A stretch of 8,052 bases of DNA from Calditrichaceae bacterium (GTDB lineage Bacteria > Calditrichota > Calditrichia > Calditrichales > Calditrichaceae): contig JANTFQ010000092.1 of the NCBI GenBank assembly GCA_024763405.1, positions 1 to 8,052 of the forward strand, written 5' to 3'. Below are positions 1 through 6,428 of the stretch, piece after piece. The stretch's first letter is position 1; every line of letters begins with the position of its first letter. The position numbers were made by a program, and so were the translations under genes. The notes under the pieces were generated by a model, which was not told where the DNA came from, made no database searches, and worked only from the letters and a program-made list of their open reading frames with translations.

Positions 1-556
1 ATGCGGCAACGGTTTCGGCCATCGGCGCCTGAACGGCTTCGAGCCGGTAACCGCGCCGGTGCAGGGAGCCGCCGGAAGTATCCACGCTGATTACCGCTTC
101 ATTATTTTCAATATATAAATTCAGCCATAAGTCGGGATTACGGGTGTCGATGGACGGGCGGCTGCCGGTGCGTTCTCTAAAATAATCCACCACGGCGTCT
201 TTTAAGCGCAGAGCGGCGTATTTGGAATGACGAATGTTACTCTGAGTGACCGAAGCAAAGACGGCAAAGGTTTGCCCGGAATTTAAAAAATCTTCCCATT
301 TGATCTGCAAGGCGGTGTTGTATAAATATTTATCAGAATGGCAGTTGAACTGCAGAAGAGGCGCCAGCACACGGTTAATGAGACGGGATTGCAGATTAAT
401 TTTATAAAGCACTTTTTTTGAAGCATTAAAATAGAGGCCGCGATAGGCCGGGCTTATTCCTTTTGCGCCTAAAGCCTCAAGTTCTTCTTCAGCGATATCC
501 AGAATATCATTGGCCGCCTGGGCAAAGTAACGTTTGGTTTTTTGATAATGATACAT
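1..556 (-). CDS. rlmL: RlmL-type THUMP-domain 23S rRNA guanine-N2 methyltransferase, N-terminal part only
   Basis: This is the first 185 codons of a gene that runs off the left edge of the window. Translated from the ATG at 556-554, it matches the N-terminal half of RlmL/YcbY from memory. An opening segment (about residues 8-45) is followed by a THUMP RNA-binding domain (about 45-160) with the segments INLQSRLINRVLAPL, FAVFASVTQSNIRHSKYAALRLKDA (in two parts around 97-121), RPSID (133-137) and PDLWLNLYI. The RRGYR motif (167-171) and APMAETVAA (177-185) lead into the SAM-dependent methyltransferase domain, which lies outside the window. In E. coli this family makes m2G2445 in 23S rRNA. The start is well fixed, because an in-frame TGA lies four codons upstream of the ATG. 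The ribosome binding site is only A/G-rich (GAAAGAAAAG). Whether the product also carries an RlmK domain, as in the enterobacterial fusion, cannot be seen here. The nearest upstream gene on the same strand is the acyl-CoA dehydrogenase, 199 nt away, with palindromes between them. Confidence 0.85.
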   Translation of the reverse strand, partial: MYHYQKTKRYFAQAANDILDIAEEELEALGAKGISPAYRGLYFNASKKVLYKINLQSRLINRVLAPLLQFNCHSDKYLYNTALQIKWEDFLNSGQTFAVFASVTQSNIRHSKYAALRLKDAVVDYFRERTGSRPSIDTRNPDLWLNLYIENNEAVISVDTSGGSLHRRGYRLEAVQAPMAETVAA

Positions 557-631
557 TCTTTTCTTTCAATTGAAGAGTCTACTCTAAAAAGGGCTTAAGC
601 CCGAAAAGTGAGTGTGTGTTATCAACTTAAT

Positions 632-651
632 CCCCATCCTAAAGGATGGGG
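632..651. repeat. Perfect 8-bp hairpin, arms CCCCATCC / GGATGGGG
   Basis: The arms at 632-639 and 644-651 are exact reverse complements around a TAAA loop. It is not followed by a T-run on either strand, so it is a poor match to an intrinsic terminator. It reads as the left member of a pair with the hairpin at 679-698. Confidence 0.75.
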
Positions 652-678
652 CTAACGAATTAAGCTTCAGAATTTTAG

Positions 679-698
679 CCCCAATATTTATATTGGGG
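679..698. repeat. Perfect 8-bp hairpin, arms CCCCAATA / TATTGGGG
   Basis: The arms at 679-686 and 691-698 are exact reverse complements around a TTTA loop. It starts 27 nt after the end of the hairpin at 632-651 and shares its CCCC...GGGG outer bases and loop type, but the inner four bases of each arm differ. That is the pattern expected of compensatory change within a structured repeat family. It lies 57 nt beyond the stop codon of the minus-strand acyl-CoA dehydrogenase gene, so it could also protect the 3' end of that transcript. Confidence 0.75.
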
Positions 699-755
699 TA
701 AAATGTTTTTCCACTCCCTGATATTTATTTGGATCCTTGTTGGCGGATTCCCAGT

Positions 756-2453
756 CTATTTATTCATTTCATAATCGTCTTCTAAAGCATAAACCTGCGT
801 TTTTAAAATACGCTCAAACCGTTTCGTGTCGACCACCGGTTTACGAATCATCTGGCGGCAAATCTTCTGCTGCAGGGCCGTGCTGCTTGTTTTGGAATAC
901 AGCAGCATTGCATATTTTGAAAAATCACGAATCATAAAATCAAATATCTGATCGATAAGGTCATTATCAATATTTAAAAGCTTCGCATTTTCGATAATCA
1001 ACTGGCCGTATACGACCAGGGTAAAAAGTTCACCGAGGTTCAGCAGAAAATCGAAATCCTTTATCTGTACCTTGTTGGGTTTGGCTGCGACCAGAAGAAG
1101 TTTAAGCAGCCGGATTTGCTTTTTAAAGATGGTAATATTGGGTAAATTGATGCTATTATAAGTGATTTTATAATCATGGAATTTAATTTTGCCCAATCCC
1201 CGCGTCGGTCCCTGGGCAAATAGGAAATCGTCGTTTTTAGTTTCATTAACGGTACCGATTTCCGGAAATTCACCCGGTTTGAAAAAGTAGTTGGCCATAA
1301 ATTTAATGATTAAGGCCATATTCACATGGACGGTACCTTCCAGTTTGGGCAGTGCCCGGATATCCCGCGCGGCCGACTCGAAGAACATATCTTTTTCAAA
1401 ACCTTTGGCCGCGATAATGTCCCATAGCAGGTTAATCACTTCTTCACCCTGTGAGGTGACCTTCATTTTTACCATTGGATTATAAAGGAGGTAACGCCGG
1501 TCCTGCAGGGAAGCGCTGCGAAAATAATCGGAAGCACGCAGGGCAAAAAGTTTCATGGCCATCAGGCGGGTGTAAGCATCTACAAAAAATTGTTTAATAT
1601 GGGTAAATTCGGTAACCGTGTGTTTGAACAAAACCCGTTTTGAAGCGTGGTTCACCGCTTCGTACAAGGCGTGTGTGCACATGCCGATAGAAGCCCAGCC
1701 CAGGTTGTATTTTCCCACATTTACCGTATTCAGTCCGGCATCCCAGGCATCCCGGCCCCGTGATAGAATATCCGCTTCGGTGACAGGGTAATCGGTCAGT
1801 TTAATCTCGGCCACATAATTTTGGGAATTGACCACATTCTGTACGCATTCATAGTTTTCATGTTCCGGCCGGGCGGTGAAAAAGACGTATTCATCGCTTT
1901 CTGCCATCCTTCCAAAAACAGAAACCAACGCGGCTTCGTTTCCATTACCGATATAATATTTACTGCCGCTGGCCCGGTAACCGCCGTTTCCGTCCGGAGT
2001 TAAAACCATATCGGTGGTATAAATATCGGCCCCGTGCTCTTTTTCCGAAAGACCAAACGCAAAGATGCCGCCGTCCTTTAAAAATTGTGCGGTTTGTTTT
2101 TTAACGGCTTCATTATCACTCATCCAGATGGGTCCCAAACCCAAAATGGTCACCTGCCAGGCGTACCAGTAGTTCAATCCGTAAAAGCCCAGAATTTCAT
2201 TTAATTGTGCGTTTCGGTATGTGTCCCAGCGGGCATTTGGGCCGCCGTATTTTTGCGGGGTTAAAAAAGAAGCAAACAGACCTTCTTCTTTTACAAATTC
2301 CAGGAAGTCCGTATACCAGACGCGCTCATGATCATCTTCCTTGAGTTTTTGTAATCCTTTTTTTTCGAAGAAAGAAATTGTTTTTAGTAAAATTTCTTTT
2401 GAAAAATTATCCAGATGATCGAGAGTGTCTTTTTTAGGGTTCAGTAAAAGCAT
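756..2453 (-). CDS. Acyl-CoA dehydrogenase family protein with C-terminal extension (565 aa)
   Basis: Predicted FAD-dependent flavoprotein that would oxidise an acyl-CoA thioester to the 2,3-enoyl-CoA and pass electrons to ETF. The acyl chain is not predictable. The usual domain order is visible. A helical N-terminal domain (about 1-128) is followed by the FAD-contact segment FAFGLSEKEHGADI (131-144), which replaces the common TEPxxGSD form. The beta domain carries GSKYYIGNG (163-171). The C-terminal helical domain starts with GWASIGMCTHALYEAVNHA (252-270) and continues with KRVLFKHTVTEF (272-283), the counterpart of the RxxFGxxIxxFQ motif. LEGT (371-374) places E372 where the catalytic base sits in medium- and short-chain enzymes. 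Typical members are about 380-400 residues, whereas this one continues for roughly 170 more (about 395-565), a mostly hydrophobic/helical tail I do not recognise. The start has a clear AGGAG site. No ETF or other beta-oxidation gene is in the window. The family call is firm; substrate and electron acceptor are unknown. Confidence 0.87.
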   Translation of the reverse strand: MLLLNPKKDTLDHLDNFSKEILLKTISFFEKKGLQKLKEDDHERVWYTDFLEFVKEEGLFASFLTPQKYGGPNARWDTYRNAQLNEILGFYGLNYWYAWQVTILGLGPIWMSDNEAVKKQTAQFLKDGGIFAFGLSEKEHGADIYTTDMVLTPDGNGGYRASGSKYYIGNGNEAALVSVFGRMAESDEYVFFTARPEHENYECVQNVVNSQNYVAEIKLTDYPVTEADILSRGRDAWDAGLNTVNVGKYNLGWASIGMCTHALYEAVNHASKRVLFKHTVTEFTHIKQFFVDAYTRLMAMKLFALRASDYFRSASLQDRRYLLYNPMVKMKVTSQGEEVINLLWDIIAAKGFEKDMFFESAARDIRALPKLEGTVHVNMALIIKFMANYFFKPGEFPEIGTVNETKNDDFLFAQGPTRGLGKIKFHDYKITYNSINLPNITIFKKQIRLLKLLLVAAKPNKVQIKDFDFLLNLGELFTLVVYGQLIIENAKLLNIDNDLIDQIFDFMIRDFSKYAMLLYSKTSSTALQQKICRQMIRKPVVDTKRFERILKTQVYALEDDYEMNK

Positions 2454-2460
2454 TTTATAT

Positions 2461-2465
2461 CTCCT
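2461..2465 (-). promoter_or_regulatory. Ribosome binding site of the acyl-CoA dehydrogenase gene
   Basis: On the minus strand this reads AGGAG and ends seven nucleotides before the ATG at 2453. It is a strong Shine-Dalgarno match and fixes the start of the 565-residue protein. Confidence 0.75.
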
Positions 2466-2489
2466 GTGATTTTACCAGATGCTACCGCT

Positions 2490-2521
2490 TAAAGATACTA
2501 AATAGGATTTTAAAATACAAA
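2490..2521 (-). promoter_or_regulatory. Candidate Bacteroidota-type promoter for the acyl-CoA dehydrogenase gene
   Basis: On the minus strand TTTG (2521-2518) is followed after 20 nt by TATCTTTA (2497-2490), close to the Bacteroidota pattern TTTG-N-TAnnTTTG (last base A instead of G). Transcription would start near 2484, giving a leader of about 30 nt that contains the AGGAG site. A perfect 10-nt palindrome, ATTTTAAAAT (2507-2516), lies in the spacer and could be an operator or merely AT-rich sequence. The assignment is by eye only. Confidence 0.35.
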
Positions 2522-2616
2522 TCACAAGCTCTAAACAAATCTTAAAAAAACAAGCGCTTAAAACGAAATTTAATAATGAAAAAAAACTACTTTTTAATGC
2601 CGAATTCATTTATATT

Positions 2617-2645
2617 TTTTCAAAAGATGTCGAGTCAATTATAAG
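2617..2645 (+). promoter_or_regulatory. Weak sigma70-like promoter candidate upstream of the glycerate kinase gene
   Basis: TTTTCA (2617-2622) and TATAAG (2640-2645) are separated by exactly 17 nt and match the sigma70 consensus at 4/6 and 5/6 positions. The start point would be near 2652, leaving only about 15 nt before the ATG at 2667. That would exclude the AGAGGA sequence at 2644-2649 as a useful ribosome binding site. The AT-rich surroundings (2500-2640) make chance matches likely. Confidence 0.2.
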
Positions 2646-2666
2646 AGGACCAAAACCAAACTTATT

Positions 2667-3995
2667 ATGAAACCAAATCCCGTTCATACGCTTGCGCAGA
2701 AATTGATCCGCGCTTCCTTACGTGCAGTAGATCCGTATAAGCTGGTGCAAACCGGAATACCGCTCCGGGGAAATCACCTGTTCATAAACGGCCGGAAGAT
2801 CGATTTATCATCCTTTAAAAATATATATGTTTTAGGCATTGGAAAAGCAGCGGCACCCATGGCAGCAGCATTCGAAGACAGGTTAGGAAATCGGCTCACA
2901 CAAGGTGCTGTGATTGTGAAATATGGACACGGCAGCGCGTTAAAAAAAGTAAAATTATTTGAAGCTGCTCATCCTGTTCCCGATCAGAATACACTGGACG
3001 CCACAAAACAATTGCTTAAAATTGCAGCGACGGCCACACATCGTGATCTGGTTCTTTTTCTGATAAGCGGCGGAGGGTCTGCCTTATTTGAACGTCTTCC
3101 TGTTTCAATCGGATTACAGGATTTAAAGACTTTTAATGAGCAATTACTGGGCTGCGGGGCATCCATCGAAGAAATGAATGTGTTACGCAAACATATCTCG
3201 CTGGTGAAAGGGGGGCGTTTTGCCGGAATTACGATGCCCGCCCGGCTGGAGACTTTTATCCTTTCTGATGTTATCGGCGATCTTCCGGAAAATATCGCCT
3301 CCGGACCTGCTGCGCCAGACGGATCTACTTTTGCAGATGCCTGGCGAATTATTACGGCCTATGGACTGGACCGTACCTTTCCTGCTACGATTCTAAATTT
3401 TTTTAAACGGGGATTGAACGGCAAAGAACCCGAAACGCCAAAACCGGGAGATATCCTGTTTAAAAACTTACAGAATACCATCCTCGGAAATAACCGGCTG
3501 GCGCTTGATACCCTTCAGAATACAGCCGCACAGGCGGGGTATCAAACGCGAATTGTCAACGACAGACAGCAGGGCGAAGTACACGAAGTAGGTGCGTTCT
3601 GGGCAGAGCAGATCAAAAAGGAGCTGCGAAACAGAAAAACAGATTCCAGAAAAATATGCCTCATTACCGGAGGCGAACCTACGGTTTCCCTTAAGGGCAA
3701 TGGATTGGGCGGCCGCAATCAGGAACTGGCTCTTATCGTTTTGAAATTGCTCAAGGATATACCGGAGCCATTCTATTTCTGCAGTGTCGGTACGGACGGA
3801 ACCGACGGCCCGACCGACGCGGCAGGCGCCTGGATTGATCAGGACAGTTATAGAATTGCCGTAAAAACCGGACTGGATATAGACGATTATTTGGAACGAA
3901 ACGATTCATATCATTTTTTTGAGCAAACAGGAAATCTTATAAAAACCGGTCCGACTGGTACGAATGTTATGGATATGATGTTTTGCCTGCTCTGA
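2667..3995 (+). CDS. gckA: Glycerate 2-kinase, MOFRL family (DUF4147 + MOFRL)
   Basis: Cytosolic enzyme that phosphorylates D-glycerate with ATP to 2-phosphoglycerate, feeding glyoxylate/serine/sugar-acid carbon into lower glycolysis. At 442 residues it has the normal length for the family. The N-terminal DUF4147 (GckA) domain spans about 7-245, with LGIGKA (56-61), HPVPD (102-106), SGGGSAL (134-140), NVLRKHIS (171-178), VKGGR (180-184), SDVIGD (200-205) and IASGP (210-214). The C-terminal MOFRL domain (about 327-440) carries GGEPTV (335-340), GLGGRNQELAL (346-356) and the hallmark GTDGTDGPTDAAGA (375-388). K60 in LGIGKA lies in the position of the conserved active-site lysine as I recall it. 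Older databases label such proteins hydroxypyruvate reductase (TtuD), a name I would not use. No ATG or GTG codon lies between an in-frame TAA at 2595-2597 and the chosen ATG. The ribosome binding site is poor: AGAGGA ends 17 nt before the start. No glyoxylate or tartronate semialdehyde enzyme is adjacent, so it looks like a stand-alone gene. Confidence 0.92.
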   Translation: MKPNPVHTLAQKLIRASLRAVDPYKLVQTGIPLRGNHLFINGRKIDLSSFKNIYVLGIGKAAAPMAAAFEDRLGNRLTQGAVIVKYGHGSALKKVKLFEAAHPVPDQNTLDATKQLLKIAATATHRDLVLFLISGGGSALFERLPVSIGLQDLKTFNEQLLGCGASIEEMNVLRKHISLVKGGRFAGITMPARLETFILSDVIGDLPENIASGPAAPDGSTFADAWRIITAYGLDRTFPATILNFFKRGLNGKEPETPKPGDILFKNLQNTILGNNRLALDTLQNTAAQAGYQTRIVNDRQQGEVHEVGAFWAEQIKKELRNRKTDSRKICLITGGEPTVSLKGNGLGGRNQELALIVLKLLKDIPEPFYFCSVGTDGTDGPTDAAGAWIDQDSYRIAVKTGLDIDDYLERNDSYHFFEQTGNLIKTGPTGTNVMDMMFCLL

Positions 3996-4000
3996 TTTGG

Positions 4001-4033
4001 TTTGACAAAAATACGTGAAAATCAGTACCTTTT
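4001..4033 (+). promoter_or_regulatory. Candidate promoter for the response regulator phosphatase gene
   Basis: TTTG (4001-4004) is followed after 21 nt by TACCTTTT (4026-4033), one base away from the Bacteroidota -7 element TAnnTTTG. TTGACA, a perfect sigma70 -35 hexamer, overlaps it at 4002-4007, but no good -10 hexamer lies 16-18 nt downstream. It begins 5 nt after the glycerate kinase stop codon. The layout matches the candidate promoter at 2490-2521. Confidence 0.35.
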
Positions 4034-4039
4034 AATTCG

Positions 4040-4165
4040 TGTCTGTCTATAAAGTCAGAGAATAATGCGGTTTTAGACGGACGGGCACTACTTAAAAAGA
4101 ACCGCTGCAAAGACCCGGAAAAAGGCAGTTAGAGAGTAAATTTTAAACGTTTTTGGTAAACTGAG
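4040..4165 (+). other. Long untranslated leader upstream of the regulator gene
   Basis: If transcription starts near 4040, the leader is about 125 nt. It holds a possible long-range stem, GCGGTT (4068-4073) with AACCGC (4100-4105), and a small stem, CTGC (4105-4108) with GCAG (4125-4128). The two share base 4105. I could not match it to a known riboswitch class. No clear Shine-Dalgarno site precedes the ATG at 4166. Confidence 0.25.
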
Positions 4166-6370
4166 ATGGGCTGGGAAGAAATTTTAACAGACGCCGAAAC
4201 GCCGGAAAAAGCATCTCCGGATATGGTGAAACCAAATATACTTGTGGTTGATGACGAGCCCCTCATTTGTTCCACAATAAGTAAATATCTTGCTCTGGAA
4301 GGGTACACCGTCGTTTCCGCGGCGGATGCTACCGAAGGGTTAATGATCTATAAACAAAGCAAGCCATCCATTATTTTTACCGATATTCGTATGCCCGGCA
4401 TGTCGGGACTGGAATTGCTCGGAGAAATCCGTAAAGACGACAAGGAAACGGAAATTGTGGTCATGACGGGTCATGGCGATATGGATTCCGCCATCAAAGC
4501 GCTAAAACTCCGCGCATCTGATTTTATCTTAAAACCCATCGATTTTGAAGTTATCCTTCTGACCATCGAACGGGCTGCCGAGCGCATTGCCCTGCGCGAA
4601 AAAGTAAAACAATATACGGCTGATTTAGAAACGCTTATCGCGCAGATTAAAACATCTAAAAACTACCTCGAAGCGGTATTTCAGAATTCTCCAAATGCAA
4701 TGATCACCTGTGATTTAAAAGGCAGAATCCGTACCTGGAATGCCCGGGCCGAAGAAATTACCGGGTACAGCGCTTCGGAGGTGGCGGGTAAAACAATGGA
4801 GCAGCTCCTGCGACTGGATAATACGCTGCTGGAAATGAATACGCAATCGGAAGGGCAAAAAACACTCGACAGCAGTGTTTCTCAGATTTTAACCAAAGAT
4901 CGGCAGCTTCGTTTTATTAACAGAAATGTTTCGCATATTACCGGGGAAGATGGAAAATCAATCGGAATCGTTGAGAGTTTTATCGATTTAACCGAGCAGA
5001 TAAAAAGCGAGCGGCTGCTTGAAAAAAGATACATGCAGGTACAGACGATAAATGATATCAGTAAAATGGTGTCGAGTGAAAATGATTTAACCAGCCTTAG
5101 TAATTATGTTCTGAATACACTCTATAAAACTTTTTTTGAGTCTTCATTGCTCAGTTTGTTCTTCGAAGAAAAACCGCTGAATACCCTGGTTTTAAAAGCA
5201 TTTGACGGGAAGGGCAAGGAAGCGCTCGTTAATAAGATAAAACCCGGGAAAAAATACCCGGCAGACAAGGGTATTCCCTGGCGTGTTTTCCGAACCGGGA
5301 AGGCTCTGATTGTTGATAATGTCCCCGCCTCCACCGATTTTTTCCGCGGAACCCTGTCCGATGCGGCCAGCGTGTTTGCGTTTCCTATCCGGTCAAAAAA
5401 ACGGATTTACGGTGTTTTGAATATCGAAAACACAGAACGCATCAAGTTGGATGATTCCGATCGGTTTATGCTGGAAACTATCTCCGAGTTCATGGGGATC
5501 AGCGCGGAACGCATCCATCTGCTCGATAAAATAACCCAACAGAACCGTCTGCTGGAAAAACAGGCGGACGATCTGCGCAGTGCCTTGCGCAAGGTGAAAT
5601 CCCAGAATAAAACGATTGAAAGCCAGAATAAAAGGCTGATACAGGATTTACGAAAAGCAGGTGAATTTCAGAAGAGTCTATTACCCGAAAAACTCCCGCA
5701 ATATAAAAATGTTCACTTCGCTGCTTCGTACCTGCCTTCCAGTCAGCTCGGCGGCGATATTTATGATATTTTTGATATTGATGAAGAACTGATCGGTATA
5801 ATTCTGGCCGATGCTTCGGGTCATGGAGTCGCGGCTGCGATGCTCTCGGCGATGTTTAAAATGACCCTGCAAAAATATGCGGTCGAAATTTTAGATCCGG
5901 CCCAGGTGATGGCCAAACTGAACAGTGATTTTTGCCAGGTGCTGCAAATGGGTGAATTTTTCACCGCCTTTTATGCCATCTTAGAACGAAAAACAGGACA
6001 GTTCATATACAGCAATGCGGCTCACCCGCGTCCTCTGCTTTATAATTATGCATCGGGTGAAATAACGGAACTTGATACAGAAGGATTCTTGCTGGGCGTT
6101 ATGGAAGAAAATATTTCCTATGAACAGCAGAAAATAACCTTAAGTGATAATTCGCGGCTGGTAATCTATACGGACGGCGTAAACGAAGCGGCAGATAAAA
6201 AGGGAAAAATGTACGGGGATGACCGGGTCCGGGTCCGACTGTTAGAGCGTGCCGCGGAAAAGCCGGAGGCCTATTTGAATGCCTTACAGGCGGACCTGAA
6301 AAAACACACCGGTTCGGATATATTTGAAGATGATGTAACCGTAATTGTAATGGATTTTAAATTACCCTGA
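4166..6370 (+). CDS. Response regulator serine phosphatase: REC-PAS-GAF-coiled coil-PP2C (SpoIIE/RsbU type)
   Basis: A 734-residue cytoplasmic signalling protein with no signal peptide or membrane segment. The receiver domain (about 23-138) has acidic D29/D30, phospho-acceptor D73 in FTDIRMPGMSG, T101 in MTGHG and K123 in LKP, so it appears competent for phosphorylation. A PAS domain (about 165-280) includes NSPNAMI and WNARAEEITGYS. A GAF domain (about 300-448) includes GIPWRVFRTGKALIVDN and AFPIRSKKRIYGVLNIEN. A coiled coil (about 452-500) leads to the PP2C/SpoIIE phosphatase domain (about 500-733), opened by QKSLLPEKLP. Metal-binding aspartates are present: D531 (GGD), D549 (ADASGHG), D670 (YTDG) and D722/D723 (EDDVTVIV). 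Relatives dephosphorylate an anti-sigma-factor antagonist in partner-switching control, but no such partner is in the window. An in-frame TAA at 4157-4159 limits the start to 4166 or later. M20 (4223) is a realistic alternative, since the receiver domain begins just after it and neither start has a good ribosome binding site. The gene downstream begins 58 nt after its stop. Confidence 0.93.
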   Translation: MGWEEILTDAETPEKASPDMVKPNILVVDDEPLICSTISKYLALEGYTVVSAADATEGLMIYKQSKPSIIFTDIRMPGMSGLELLGEIRKDDKETEIVVMTGHGDMDSAIKALKLRASDFILKPIDFEVILLTIERAAERIALREKVKQYTADLETLIAQIKTSKNYLEAVFQNSPNAMITCDLKGRIRTWNARAEEITGYSASEVAGKTMEQLLRLDNTLLEMNTQSEGQKTLDSSVSQILTKDRQLRFINRNVSHITGEDGKSIGIVESFIDLTEQIKSERLLEKRYMQVQTINDISKMVSSENDLTSLSNYVLNTLYKTFFESSLLSLFFEEKPLNTLVLKAFDGKGKEALVNKIKPGKKYPADKGIPWRVFRTGKALIVDNVPASTDFFRGTLSDAASVFAFPIRSKKRIYGVLNIENTERIKLDDSDRFMLETISEFMGISAERIHLLDKITQQNRLLEKQADDLRSALRKVKSQNKTIESQNKRLIQDLRKAGEFQKSLLPEKLPQYKNVHFAASYLPSSQLGGDIYDIFDIDEELIGIILADASGHGVAAAMLSAMFKMTLQKYAVEILDPAQVMAKLNSDFCQVLQMGEFFTAFYAILERKTGQFIYSNAAHPRPLLYNYASGEITELDTEGFLLGVMEENISYEQQKITLSDNSRLVIYTDGVNEAADKKGKMYGDDRVRVRLLERAAEKPEAYLNALQADLKKHTGSDIFEDDVTVIVMDFKLP

Positions 6371-6413
6371 CAAGCGGATTCCACTCGTTTGCAGGTAGAT
6401 TATCAAAATTTGG

Positions 6414-6422
6414 AAAGGGAAG
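6414..6422 (+). promoter_or_regulatory. Ribosome binding site of the UDP-sugar pyrophosphorylase gene
   Basis: AAAGGGAAG lies a few nucleotides upstream of the ATG at 6429, with the purine core AGGGA ending 8 nt before it. It supports this start. No separate promoter or terminator is evident in the 58-nt gap, which favours co-transcription with the regulator gene. Confidence 0.6.
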
Positions 6423-6428
6423 CAGTGC

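Larger units (their letters stand above)
591..698. repeat. Cluster of three short palindromes, REP-like
   Basis: The non-coding gap 557-755 contains three palindromes. The first is a perfect 12-nt one, GGGCTTAAGCCC, at 591-602. The second and third are 20-nt hairpins at 632-651 and 679-698. The two hairpins have the same design: arms of 8 nt beginning CCCC and ending GGGG, around a 4-nt loop (TAAA in one, TTTA in the other, which are reverse complements). The inner flanks are also complementary: GGGGCTAA at 648-655 can pair with TTAGCCCC at 675-682. A larger stem could therefore form instead of the two small ones. This resembles the dispersed REP/BIME-type palindromes seen in many bacterial genomes, some of which are spread by RAYT (REP-associated) transposases. 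Whether this family is repeated elsewhere in the genome cannot be seen from the window. Confidence 0.6.

Noticed and set aside
591..602. GGGCTTAAGCCC followed on the minus strand by TTTTT, as an intrinsic terminator for the acyl-CoA dehydrogenase gene
   Set aside because: With a 4-nt loop only four base pairs remain, and the site lies over 150 nt past the stop codon. It fits better as one of the clustered palindromes.
737..937. Small plus-strand open frame overlapping the end of the acyl-CoA dehydrogenase gene
   Set aside because: It is antisense to a well-supported gene, has no family resemblance and starts inside non-coding sequence without a ribosome binding site.
2552..2559. AAGCGCTT palindrome in the divergent promoter region as an operator
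   Set aside because: An isolated 8-nt palindrome has no second copy nearby and no regulator gene in the window, so there is not enough to call a site.
2667..3995. Hydroxypyruvate reductase (TtuD) as the function of this gene
   Set aside because: The motifs are those of the DUF4147 + MOFRL glycerate kinase family. The reductase label is a historical annotation, and no NAD(P)-binding dehydrogenase signature is visible.
4068..4140. c-di-GMP-I (GEMM) riboswitch, suggested by GCAAAG and a nearby GGCAG
   Set aside because: The conserved GCAAACC segment, the GNRA-loop hairpin and the second stem arrangement are missing. The similarity is limited to a few bases.
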